From Ulva prolifera (lineage: Eukaryota > Chlorophyta > Ulvophyceae > Ulvales > Ulvaceae), in contig CM041196.1 of NCBI GenBank assembly GCA_023078555.1, positions 11,674,985 to 11,738,984 on the forward strand: a stretch of 64,000 nucleotides of DNA, read 5' to 3'. The notes under the pieces are model-generated. The model saw only the letters and a program-made list of their open reading frames with translations. It ran no database searches and had not been told where the DNA came from. The position numbers and the translations under genes were made by a program. Below, one piece after another: positions 47,603 through 59,185 of the stretch (its first letter is position 1; every line of letters starts with the position of its first letter).

Positions 47603-50600
47603 TTGTTTCCTTCCTCAGCGTGGTCAACACACGTTGAGGATGTCGAATTATTGTGCAATCACGTTCGCGTTACACCCACCGCCTTGAGCTTCTGGTTGCG
47701 CGTTCGTGCAGTCATCGTAGCCCTCCGTATGGAGACTTCTCTGAGAACGCCCTGCACATCTGCCGGGCTTCCGTTTCTTCCCATCAGATGGCGACGTCGC
47801 TTGCGAAATCGTCGTCATCTCATTGCCACAGCACTTTGCATTGCTGTTCTGTTGACATACACCCAGATTTTTCTGGCGGTTGGAAGGCACCCTCGCTCAG
47901 CAGCTGTGGATGTGGCCAACACGGCCAATCTTGTCGATTATGTCGGTGCGCACTTCAACGTTCAATGTCACACGACTCTCCCTAGATAATTTGGAAACGA
48001 CATCATAATGCTTTTCCAGTGCTGCATGCGATGTCGTAGTGATGCTCTGCTGCTCTCAAAGCAAAATGTGGTCAGGTGGACACATGGCGACATCGAGCTT
48101 CAGCACTGAGCCCGCGCTTGATCTGAGACGTGATCAAGGCTCAAATGCTCAAGGCTGACCAGCGCCAGAGCGTACAGGAATGGTGTACAAGCCATCATGT
48201 GTTAACAAGTTTGCACTTTCAAAGATGCTTCAGTACCAGCAGCCGCGCAGCGTGCTCCTGATCACGCCTGAGATGGATGCCTGCACCAAGCACCTTGCGG
48301 CAATGTCTCCTCTCATCCGTTGCCTTTCCGAAGACTCGATTCTCCCCAAGGTGACGAAGGCCCTTGTTCAAGAGGAGCTGGAGCATGCCTACCCACAGAT
48401 TCGTGAGGCCAGCCATGAAGGCATGTGGAGCCGAACCGGCTGGTATACGCAACAGGTCTGTTTTTTTAGATCATGGCTGAGGCGTGTTTCACTACTGTTG
48501 GTGGGTGGTCAACGTGGTACGCCAACCTGCCATCATGGTGTGACAATGTGGCACAGCCGGCTGGCAAAACCTTCACTGGGCGCAGCACAGGCCAATCACA
48601 TTCTTGACAGTGACACATGACACTGGGTATTGACGCCTGCATTATCTGGAGTGTGCTGTGGCTATCTCGATTGTAGCAGCTTTGCCATGGCAGATCTACA
48701 TGAGTGCGTTGTAGAACTTGTCTAACCGCACCTGCCACCCGGTATCTCGATCTATCTGGTACCGACGTGAAGGTGCCCCGATACCGTAGCAATGAACAAA
48801 CTGCGTAAGATCTTACCAATGAGGCCCGCCGGCGGCAGCGAAGATTGCGGTGTTGCCTGTGCCATGACAGCCACATCAGATTCCAGTCTTTTTCTGTTCC
48901 CATGCTCTCATCTGCCTGCGAAATGCCAAGCACGTATTGGAGGTTTGGATGCACTGCACAATTCAATAACACAGAGCAGGCCTGGATGTACATGGCAGGC
49001 ACTGCAGCTCCGAAACACGTGCCCAGCTGTGAATGTGGGCACGCTTGCAATGGCTACAGGCCTTTGCAGGCCATTTTGATTCGTTTAGAACGTTGCAGAC
49101 GGGCATCGGTCGGCTCCAACAGCACATGCTCATAGAGAGGTTGGACATGCTTTACAGATCGATGCACTCATGATCTGTGAGCGGCAGTGGGAGGGCATGT
49201 ACCCTCACAGGTCTGAGTCATACCAAAACTGCCAAACTCGCAGGATTGGAGCATAAAAAAAACTCAGTGCATCGGCATCTTGGGCATGTTTGGTGTGTTT
49301 GGTGTCAACAGCGATGCCCTGTTTCTGACCCATTTGCAAAGGACTCAACAGAATGCTCTTGAGCGACACAGCACGGATGACATGATCGGACATGCAGCAC
49401 AATGCAGCACATTGAAATGTACTCATCGGGCGTATCAGCCTTGCCAGCCTGGGCCAAGGCACATTTTGTGTGCATGCGCCGTTTTCCTTGACATATGATT
49501 TGTCAGCATGCTTCAAATTGCACCAGGAAGGAGCCTGTACGGCACTTGGAGCATGTGGCACGTACACACCAGGACCGTGCCTTCTGCAGTGACTGGCCCT
49601 GGCCTTCTGCAGTCACCCACACCAACCGTGTGCAGTTGCTCAAGCTAGGAGTCGTTGAGGGCCTGCCGGAGCTGTCTGAGTTCTACGTCATCTGGGACAT
49701 GGATATGATTGCCACCCGCCGCCTGCCCATCCTCTTTGGTCCGAAGGAGACTGTGGACAGCGGCCGGGTTAGTCTCGGGTTCCCGGCAGCAGGTGACACG
49801 GGGCCCCCTCCTGCTCGTACGAGGGTCAACATTGGAGGGGCCTGGCCTGTCGGGTACAAGCTCTCTTACCTCAGTTTGTTTGGCGAAGAGTGCGGCTCCC
49901 TCGATGACCCACAAGAGCATGATTTTGGCAATGTGTTGTAGCTTGTGCTGGTGCTCTGCCATACAACGGCCCGAGCGATTGTAGTTTTTCACAACAGCAT
50001 GATTCTATTTCCATGGGTTGCCTTTTTGAAGAGTCCGGAAGTTGTGTCACAGCAGGGCTCCGTGTGCTGGTCGTGAGTGGCCCACATGGGCTTGCCTGAA
50101 ATCACAGCGGGCCTGAGTCACCCATCCTGGCCTGCCTGAGCCATTCCGTTTGTGATATTTGTCCGTTATCTGGTGTGGATGTTTGGATGTGGGTGTCGCA
50201 GTCACTATGCTGTGCTGGCAAGCGCACAGGTAGGCTGCAGACACCCAGACATGCGCCAACATTCTGTAATCATGGCTGTGTCACCAGGCATACATGCTGG
50301 CTTTGCATGTATGCATATAGCATTTTATTAGTCCATACATGCAAAGCTAGCATGCCTGCATTGTTACATAGCCATATGCATCTGGACATATTTGTGATAA
50401 TTGTGGCGTCTTGTGTACAGGCCGCTGCTTGCAGAGGACGGTTCGTCCTTCGTGTCGCACTGGATTGTGGTGCACAAGCCACTCATGCAGGCCTTCCTGG
50501 GCAACATCTCAAGCAACCCGGGCGGCGTCCCATGGCCGCAGCAGATTCTGTGGAACCTCCCAGAAGAAGACCTGTGGCATGGCTTCAGTGAGTTTCATTC

Positions 50601-50862
50601 TTACATCAGCTGGGTGAAAAGGCACCACCCGGGAGCGCTTCTCGAAGCTCACAGGAAGACATGGGCACGTCAGCCCCTCGGTGGAGCCTGGGGAGTGCGA
50701 TTGTCAGCATGGCTGACAAATGGGGGCTTCTGCTGCCCGACCAAGCTGCAGCATTTCGTGCAATGGCTGGTGGGGTTTGAATACTACGGTCTTGAGGTAG
50801 GGCATCATGACTGGTGCAAGAAGGTTTCTGCACAGGACCATGACTTTTATGGACCACAATGA
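47603..50862 (+). CDS. Membrane-anchored glycosyltransferase-like protein (DUF6492 type)
   Basis: Exon 1 (47,603 or the inner ATG near 47,730, to 47,945) encodes a basic stretch, WRRRLRNRRH, then one hydrophobic segment, LIATALCIAVLLTYTQIFLA. This is a type II signal anchor, fitting Golgi. Exon 2 (48,178-48,455) joins in phase and contains RSVLLITPEMD, ending GWYTQQ. Exon 3 starts at 49,636 with LLKLGVVEGLPELSEFYVIW, then DMDMI, the DxD-like metal site of a GT-A fold. Exon 4 (from about 50,421) has FVSHWIVVHKPLMQAFL and EEDLWHGFSEFHSYISWVK, the E-x-x-x-Y pattern of DUF6492 proteins. The exon 3/4 join and the C-terminal end are unresolved; a donor after FEYYGLE (GTAGGG near 50,797) suggests a further exon. 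Substrate unknown. Confidence 0.65.
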
Positions 50863-52365
50863 TGCATTTATGAGCCTTTCAGTGACTCTTCGCGTCTGGA
50901 AGACTGCTGCACGAGCCGATTCAGTACGATACACAGTGTGAGGAGATGTTTGATTGAGATGTGGTGTTACCACTGGCCTTTGCTGCCGCTGAGATGCGGT
51001 AGTCTGATTCGCTGCAGATGATACATCAGGTTGTGTAACACAACCTTGCGACCGCTCGGACTTGCTCTGCTGTGTGCTGCTGTTGTTTCAAATGCTGCCA
51101 GGTACGCTGCACTTCATGATGCAGTGCACACAACTTGTATGATGCACAGTTGTTTCACGGGGTGCGCGTTGGCGGGTGTTTGGTGACAGTGTTTGTGACC
51201 GTGGATGCATTGCAGTGATGTGTGCACCGCTCAAAACTTTGGTGCCTGTCTAGGTCTCTCACGGGTTCAGGCAATAGTGGAGACGTGAGAAACGCCACAA
51301 GAAAGCGTAGCTTGGTTCACAGTGGACTGCTAGGCTCATGAGAAAATCGGCACATGTGGGTTTGCAGTAGGCAGCGGAAGCATGTGTCATTGAGCTCTGA
51401 GATAGATAGGAGTTGCACAAGAGCATCAAAATATGTACTGCCAGTGCAAGTGCTCGCATTGCCAGTGTCATTCCAAGTTATTGATCACTGCATGCTATGT
51501 CGGCCTGTTGTGTTGTGCTTAAGGTCGCTGTATGATGCTCAGTGATTGCTGGACGATCCTGCTCACGAGACTGACTTGCAGTGCCCCCGACAGCTTCAGG
51601 TCCTAGGCAATATTGCAATGGCAGAAATATTTGGTTTGCGCCGAACCTGACTGTCTCCGACCGTCAGCTTGATTTCTTATACGACGTGTTGATTCGCCAG
51701 TTTGACCAGCGAACAATTCGGCAGTCGCTCCTGTAGCCACACTCGTGCAATTTATCGTGCCCCGCGGCCTTCTGGCAGGTGGTTATCGCAGCACATAGGT
51801 GCTTAATTGAATTACGCAGGCGTGATGATCTCTCTTCGCAAGTTCCGTGTGTCCACATGATCAGGTTTTCGGAACAGAGTGTGATAACATTTGCGTGAAT
51901 CGCTTATTCAATATCGGAGATCAATCATCGTTGCTGGTTCTTCTAGTTTGAATTCTGAAGGCCACTAATCATGGCGATGGCAGTATGCTTCTGCGAGTCA
52001 TGAATGGGAATCGGTACCGGATGAATTGGCACCAGTACAGTAAAACGAACTCGCATGCGTAGGTACCACAACACGTTCTGAACAGTGTCCTTGGAGAAGG
52101 AGCGACTGAAGAGAAAGGGGAGAATGCAAGATTGGTACGCACTTGCGATGGCGCCCGTGAGCGGTGCCGCTGGAGGCATGTAGACGCCAGCGGACCATCT
52201 ACGTCCGTGTCACGCACACGCTAAATGACAGGCCTATGCTGTTCGTTTAGTGTTGGTAATACATGGAGCGACTTGCCCAGCTCCCGTGGTCGCTGTGGTT
52301 TGAACACGCTGTGTTGACTCTATGCACAGCCTCGCTCATCAGACTGACGGCAAAGTTGCGTGCAG
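50863..52365. other. No gene assigned; should hold the first CCT2 exon
   Basis: The CCT2 exon at 52,366 begins at [10 protein letters not shown], so an upstream exon coding for about 25-30 residues must exist. I could not pick it out. No other frame here is recognisable. Confidence 0.35.
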
Positions 52366-54780
52366 TCATCATTTGTTGGAGCCATTGCCATTTCCGACAT
52401 GGTCAAAACGACTCTTGGCCCAAAAGGAATGGTGTGTTCCTGGAAGACTGTGTTCAATTACACAGTGGAAATGTTTGTCTCGCTGACCCAAGTCATTCAG
52501 GAACATTGCCAAACCCTGCGTGATCCTCCAGGACAAAATTCTACAAAGTATGGGGCGTGGTCAGAAGGCGATGGTGACGAATGATGGTGCTACCATCTTG
52601 AAGAGCATGTACATTGACAATCCAGCTGCAAAGGTACTGGTTGGTACGTCCCATCTGTGAAAGTGACAAACTGGCACAGTAGCGCCCACATCTTCACATT
52701 GACGTGCTCCAGCTGGGTAATCTAGCTTCATGACGAACAGCACTCTAGCTTCAAGGACCAGTCCATCAGTGCGATGTACATCGTTCCGTGGCAATTGCTT
52801 CTACTCTTACAGGACTGATCGTGCACCATTATTCTCACTGCATCACACAATACAATGGCAGAGCGATTGACAAGTCGACATGTGCGTCCAGATCTGTCAA
52901 AGGTCCAAGATGATGAGGTCGGAGATGGCACAACCTCTGTTGCTGTGCTCGCCGGCGAATTACTTCGTGAGGCAGAGCACCTCGTTGACGCCAAGATCCA
53001 CCCCATGACGATCGTTGACGGGTTCCGTCGTGCATGTGCATGTGCTGTAGAAGCCCTAGAGGCCCGAGCATTCGACAACGCGGACGATGCAACAGCGTTA
53101 CGGGAGGACCTGCTGGCCATCGCCCGCACCACCCTCTCCTCAAAGATTCTCACTCATGACAAGGACCACTTTGCGAAAATTGCCGTAGACGCTGTCATGT
53201 GCCTCAAAGGCCGCACGAACCTCGAGCCCATTCACATCATCAAAAAGGTTGGTGCCACAATGAGGGACTCGTTCCTTGCAGAGGTACGGCACCCTCTGTG
53301 CACCTGTCTGCTTAGACAACACGTTGATGAGCTTGGGCCAGTTCTGCTTGCCACGCTACTGTGTCTATCAGTACATTGAACTTGCTGGCTGCCTCCCGAT
53401 CAGAATTTGCAGTCCAAGATCGCAACAGCCTCTCGGAAGTGCTCTGACACCCTGCTCGCTTTGTTTTCCCTCCACATCTCCAGTGTGGATGCAGTCCCTT
53501 TCATGGATGTAGTCCTGCAGATGTCTGCAAGGACAGACTGACGGAAGCTCTTTGCTGCATTTTGTGGCACGTGAACTCAATAATTAATGCGATCCGAGTC
53601 ACCGTTGCGACTGCAGGGATTCATCCTGGACAAGAAGATTGGGGTTGGCCAGAAGTCCCGGGTGGAGAACGCCAAGGTGCTTGTTGCCAATACTCCAATG
53701 GACACAGACAAGATCAAGATGTATGGTGCCCGTGTGAAGACCGACAGCCTGGAGCGTGTTGCGGAAATCGAACAGGCAGAGAAGGCGAAGATGAAGGCCA
53801 AGTGCGAGAAGATCATCGCACAAGGCATCAATGTCTTCATCAACCGCCAGCTCATCTACAACTACCCCGAGGAGATTTTCACAGATGCCGGGATCGTTTC
53901 CATTGAACACGCTGGTATGGTTTCCATCTCTTGTGTGCAAATTTTTGTACAGAAAATTCACTTGATCGACTAGCGAGCTCAGTCATTCCAATTGACGATC
54001 TGGTGGCAATGCTTGACGTTGCTGCGTTGCAGCTAAATTGCAATGAAGGTACACCTCCAAATCCCATGGATTGTTTTCGTAGCTTTGTACTGTTCGGCAG
54101 GTCGCCCGCTTTGACCTGCTGCCCTCCATGCAGACTTTGAGGGAGTGGAGCGACTCGCGCTGGTGCTGGGAGCAGAGATCGCTTCCACCTTTGAGAACCC
54201 GAACAGCATCCGTTTTGGCACGTGCAAACTCATCGAAGAGATCATGATCGGTGAAGACAAGCTCATCCACTTCTCTGGTGTTGCACTGGGTGAAGCTTGC
54301 ACAGTCGTGCTGCGAGGTGCAAATGACCATGTCCTGGAGGAGGCGGAGCGGTCCATACACGACGCCCTCTGCGTTCTCAGTCAAACTGTAGCCAATAAAG
54401 GTGTCATTTATGGGGGTGGCAACCCGGAAATTACGATGGCAAAGGCTATCGATGATCTTGCAGCCAAGACCCCAGGGAAAGCGTCCCTGGCAATGGAGGC
54501 ATTCGCTCGCGCTCTGCGGAAGATCCCCCAAATCATCTGCGACAATGCTGGAATGGATGCTGCAGAGATCGTGACACAACTCCGCGCGGCGATCGCACAA
54601 GACGGTCAAAGCCGGCAAGGTGTGGATGTGACTACTGGGGGCGTCGGGGATATGTCTGTGATGAGGGTGTTTGAGAGTTTGAAGGTCAAGCGCTGTGTTG
54701 TGCTCTCAGCAACAGAGGCTGCTGAAATGATCCTTCGTGTGGATGACATAATCAAGTGTGCACCCAGGCAGCGTGACTAG
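52366..54780 (+). CDS. CCT2: CCT2, beta subunit of the TRiC/CCT cytosolic chaperonin
   Basis: Folds actin, tubulin and other proteins as part of the hetero-octameric double-ring ATPase. Exons: 52,366-52,431, 52,532-52,643, 52,893-53,283, 53,617-53,914 and 54,134-54,780; every join keeps phase. Conserved parts are [40 protein letters not shown], the ATPase loop GDGTTSV, KIHPMTI, the apical [30 protein letters not shown] and the end [20 protein letters not shown]. The beta-specific path around [11 protein letters not shown] distinguishes it from other CCT subunits. The first exon with the start codon is missing from this model. GTGTGT and GTACGT donors are used. Very likely functional. Confidence 0.96.
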
Positions 54781-54907
54781 ATTCAGCGGGAGTGTCTGAT
54801 TTCTGCCGTCACATTCACTTGGCTGGAACAGGGCCGAGTGTTTATGTCAGTATGCGGCGGTGCCCTCTGGGTGCCGCCGCGCATGGTGATACAAATGCAT
54901 CGCATTG

Positions 54908-54912
54908 TGTAA
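54908..54912 (+). terminator. Putative poly(A) signal TGTAA of CCT2
   Basis: TGTAA about 128 bp after the CCT2 stop. This is the usual poly(A) signal of chlorophyte nuclear genes. A short motif, so only supportive. Confidence 0.35.
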
Positions 54913-55715
54913 TTCTGTTTTGATGTGCCTTGTGCTAAAGCGGTATCAGATCACGGCTCACCGTGGCTTGTGCCTGGTATGCAGATGTGTACGCTGTGTC
55001 TTGCTGCTGCTAGGGGCTTGTGTCATGATGACATCATGTTTTGGCGCAACATGGTGTTACTGAAGAGATTCTGATCTGCTCGTTGTTCATGTTGCATGCG
55101 CTGCTTACAAGTTTTAGTGAGTAGAGTCTCCGACGCGCTGCGGGGAAGCATGTGATGGTCTCTGGAAGTGCTCCTGAGTTCACACGATTGCAACATGCCT
55201 TGAACTATAAGTACAAACAGGGTACGATCATCAAACACGGGTCCAGCATCACCCTGACATGTTTACATGCACGTGTGCAGCAGCACCGAATTTGACTCCA
55301 CGTTGCTCACACATTTCCCTACCACCTTCGGTTGTGAATGTCGATTCGCACCAGTTTTCGAGATTTTCACATCTCGACCAAAGGATTGCATCATTGCAAA
55401 GCCGTATGGTACTGATTGGGTCCCCAGCAGCAGTGCACCATAGCCCACAAACACACGTGATTTGCGGTTTGTTCTCCGAACCAGCTGCCCGCAGCACGGC
55501 CAAAATGCAGCGCCGCAGAGTTGCCATCCCTAGAAAGGTACGTCCACACCACCTCCACTTTGATTTCACAACGCCTTCCCGCCCACGCTGCCCTGCACCC
55601 AGCGATTGCCCTGCACAGGCTCTGGCTCACTGCACCCTTCCGCACAGATCCCCTGTAGCTCGCACATCTTGTAGCTACGGCCCACCTGATCTTGTTCACT
55701 GCTCAATGCGACCCT
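54913..55715. other. Convergent intergenic region
   Basis: Lies between the 3' end of CCT2 (plus) and the 3' end of the WDR60-like gene (minus). No gene seen; a plus-strand frame at 55,259-56,008 is the shadow of the minus-strand gene. Confidence 0.4.
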
Positions 55716-58700
55716 CTACGATGCACCAAGCAGGTGCTCATGCATGCGACGTGCATCGACCCCACTCCCCCCATTGCCACCCAGCACCTGCGCGACACAG
55801 GACCCATCACTCAAGAGCAGCACCAGCACAGCAGGCCCACTCACTGCATTTCCGCCACCACCGCTGCCATCCGAATCGTCGCCGCTCTGCCCGGTGCCGT
55901 TGGCTCCTGCCAGCGCCGCCGCAACGCATGTGCAGCCCCCCCGCAGCGGCACCGCCACTTGCACCGGTTGATGCTGACAGGGATCGGCTGCCACGTCATA
56001 CACGGTGACAAGGCCCGCTGCGGAGACGACGGCGAGGCTGGACGGTGCCCCCGGAAGCCACGCGGCTGCGACGGCGTCTGCCGGGCATGTCCACATGCAT
56101 GCTGGCGTCCGCCGCTCGGCGCAGAAGGCGGCGACGCAGCCCATGTCCATCACAACCGCAAACACGCCGGGAGCTTCGCGATGCACGGCGATGTGAACAA
56201 CTGCAGAGCCAGTGAGAGTTCCCGCATCCGGTGCGAGTGTGGTGTCAGGCGGGCTTGTGGCAGCGCCGTGTGGACGTGGCTGTGGCTCAAACAGGTGATA
56301 GGTCTGCACGGCACCAACGCACAAGCCTGAAGGCATGCATGGACAGAGGATCTGTTTGTTTCCATAGATGCAAGCTCAATATGAATTGAGCATCATTTTC
56401 AATCAGGTGTGTAATGAGGGGAATCCGGCATAAAGCGAGCGCTGCCGTGCTGTGCCGATCACAGCTGGCCTCCGCATTGAAGGGCCGGGCTGCTGCCCCA
56501 ACCCCAGTGTTACCCGAAACTGACTGCAGCTCATGCATGCTGCCATGTATGCGTGCATGCAGACACACACATACAGCGTGAGTGGATTTGCGGATGGATT
56601 CCTAGGAACGGCCCGGTACCCGGCCTCTCTTCTTTGTAACTACACACACATACAGCAATGAGTGTGTGGATTTGCGACAGTCGTCCGAGACACGGCTCGA
56701 TGCCCGGCCTCTGTTCTGTGTAACCACATACAGCAATGTGGCAGGTGGGACCAGCGGCAATGCGGAGTGTGCATCGGATCTGCGCACCTGCTGCTCCGCA
56801 GCTCCACCCACCGCTCCACGACGCACCCCGCCGGATGTCGTGCCGACCAGGAAGGAGGCCGCGCTGGCGGGCGCCGCGCTACCGGGCGCCGGCATGCAGG
56901 CTGCGAGCGCCGTTGCCCGTACGGTGCGGGGCGGCGTCCCTGCCGCAGCGTGCGTGCCTGGGGAGCGGCCGTGAGGGATGCTCGGGCGGATGCACACGAT
57001 GGCGGTCCCCTGCCCTGCACCTGCACGCCGACCCATCACTTGCCAATCACTTCACACCAACTCTGTTCTTTCTGTGTTGAGAGTCTTCAACGATGCCGTC
57101 ATAGTTGTATGTGTGGTGGGCCAGCAGCCGCTCGCGATCCGCAGCCGTGTTGAATCTGGAGCGGCCAACGGACTGCTCGAGGTTGTAGTGGCTGCAATGC
57201 CAAAGGGATGCAATCCCGCCCGGCTGTTGCACTCGACCAAGAGCTTCACCTCGCCTGATACAGCCACAGAAAAACAAACATGCAATCAGAAACACACAGC
57301 GCATCGACACCAATTGCACTGCAAACAGTGGAACCCACAGATACACAATGCGTGTGCCTCGTGTTCCACGATCGGTCGGACTCGCAGTCGCTCATTTGCG
57401 CAACTTCCCACCAGGGCATGTGGCAATCCAGTGATATGGCCGCTATACCACAGGACCCTTGCGCGTCGCGACAGGGCACGTGCACAAGCCCAGAGCCGGC
57501 GTGCTGGCACTCAGCCCTAGGCCCCTCCTGCAGTGCTCCAGCGTGCGGTGCCAAATATTCAAACACCGGCACGATGTACCTGGGATGCCTGTTTCGGTCC
57601 CGGATTCAGGAGTTGTCAATGTCCAAATCGATACGGCTGGGTACTCATGCATCTATCCATACAAGCACTGTTCTCAGCCAGCCCAGTCTGGTGTGTACGC
57701 CACACGCTGCCAGCCAGACGCGCCGCGAGCCCCCTGTGCCAATGCCGAGAGAAAAGTGCAGCAACGCTGTGCACTCTGGAGGCACAGTGGCCTCACGGAG
57801 TCCGGGGTGTCCCAGTCAGCACTCCCTGAGCGCCTCAACCAACGCGTTCCGAATCCTGTACTGCTCGCATGCCAATGTCGGGGCCCCCAAGAAAGCCTGG
57901 AAGGCGACGCACTTGGAGCATCCCACGTCGCCTCAAACCCACCGCCGCGGCCCCAGGCCTCGCCCTGAGCTGTGCCTGAGGCACTGGCCACCGTCACCGC
58001 CCACTGCGCCACCGTCCCCGCCACAGACATCACCAGCAGCGTGACCCCCAGCCACTCCATCGGCGCCTCGCCTCGCTGCATGCCCACCTCAGCTGCTGCA
58101 TGGTTTCCATCCCCGCGTCCATGAGCCTGTGGTGGTCGCTGCGATGCTGTGCGCGGCTGAAGTGCCTCGATGCACACGACGCCCTCAGCGTCTGACAGCA
58201 CACGCTGCGCGGCGCTCATGGTATGGCTCGATGCAAGCCCGCTCGCGGACGCTGTGCGCGCCGGGAGGAACACCGGCACGGCAGCGCTGCCGGCCTGCTG
58301 TGGTCCGGGCGCTCCGCAGGTGGCGTGGTGGAGCGGGCGGGCGCGGGTGTCCCACAGGCCGAGCGTGCCGTCCGCGCAGCCCCCGACCACCACGGCGCCG
58401 GCGGTTCCCGGCGCAAACGCGCAGCACCGCAAGCCGCTCTCACACACCAGGATCGCGGCTGGAGCGCGTGCATCTGAGAGGTTCCAGATCGCGATTGCGC
58501 TCGCGCCGGGGACCCCGGAAGCCGCTCCGGGTGCGCCGCTGCCGTTGCGCTGCACGGCGATCATCGCCCCATCTGTGTCGGCAGATGGAGAGGTGGCGGT
58601 GTGGACAACGGCAAGGAGCAGAGGCTCGTCCGGGCAGGCGTATATGGCGGACGGGGAAAGGTGTGCCAGTGGCTGTGGCCCAGGGAAGGTTCCGGAGGCC

Positions 58701-58978
58701 TGCGAGAGGCCTGGAATTCCAGGCTGTGGGGCCGTGGCGGTGGAGGGTGGAGCTGCATGGCGGGATGAGGTGGCTGTGCCGGGCTGCAGTGGTGCAGTGG
58801 AGTTGCTGCTGTCTTGAGTGAGGTCGCCAGGAGCCTGGCAGGCCTGCTCCGCCACCTGCAAGGGGGTCGAGGCTGTGACACATGAGATGCATGCCGTGGT
58901 GAAGGCTGCCACGGGCCGTGAGCAATGCTCGTTTGGGCTAAGTAGTCCTGTGCATGCGATAGGGATTGAGTCGTCCAT
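55716..58978 (-). CDS. WDR60: WDR60-like dynein-2 intermediate chain (WD40 half)
   Basis: Exons on the minus strand: about 57,674-58,978, about 56,735-57,030 and 55,716 to about 56,300. The first has AIAIWNLSDARAPAAILVCE followed by SGLRCCAFAP and GGCADGTLGLWDTRA, matching the WD repeats of WDR60/DYNC2I1, where CES...CCxF and WDLR recur. Later come MEWLGVTLLVMSVAGTVAQW, ASFLVGTTSGGVRRG and VTVYDVAADP, in the same order as the remaining WD blades. In the family it pairs with WDR34 to hold the dynein-2 heavy chain for retrograde intraflagellar transport. Ala/Gly/Pro-rich inserts between blades are typical of GC-rich algal genes. The N-terminal half lies upstream; the SINE-like fragment at 57,596 falls in an intron. 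A generic WD protein remains possible. Confidence 0.6.
57047..57290. other. Segment open on both strands, coding status unclear
   Basis: The minus strand can read SRFNTAADRERLLAHHTYNY and the plus strand AIRSRVESGAANGLLEVVVA over the same bases. Both have protein-like composition. It lies between WD exons of the minus-strand gene and could be one of its exons or belong to another gene. I recognise neither. Confidence 0.2.
57596..57643 (+). repeat. Fragment of the SINE-like repeat seen at 31,192-31,240
   Basis: Shares an 18-bp exact block (GGAGTTGTCAATGTCCAA) and a flanking ATACGGCT at the same spacing with the element at 31,005-31,267. It sits in an apparent intron of the WDR60-like gene. 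Confidence 0.55.
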
Positions 58979-59185
58979 GTGTCAGATCATAGAATTCTGG
59001 CAATGGCTGACACTTCTTTGGATTTCGATGATGTGTTGAGTGCACCGCAAGCAGCGCCAGTGGGCAGTGCAGCACAGCCTGGAAGCCAAAACATGTTACA
59101 TACAGCCATCTTGAGACAGCCATGTAAGCAAAAGATGATCGGACGACTACAGCATTCAGGAAACGAAGATGTCTGCATGAGTTGA
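58979..59185 (+). CDS. Small acidic ORF, doubtful
   Basis: A plus-strand frame with MADTSLDFDDVLSAPQAAPV looks like the acidic N-terminus of a protein, and is divergent from the WDR60-like gene. No downstream exon could be joined and no family is recognised. It may be chance. Confidence 0.2.
   Translation: MSDHRILAMADTSLDFDDVLSAPQAAPVGSAAQPGSQNMLHTAILRQPCKQKMIGRLQHSGNEDVCMS

Noticed and set aside
58129-58821. Plus-strand frames of 215-230 codons
   Set aside because: They overlap the WD40 exon of the minus-strand gene and have Arg/Gly-rich shadow composition.
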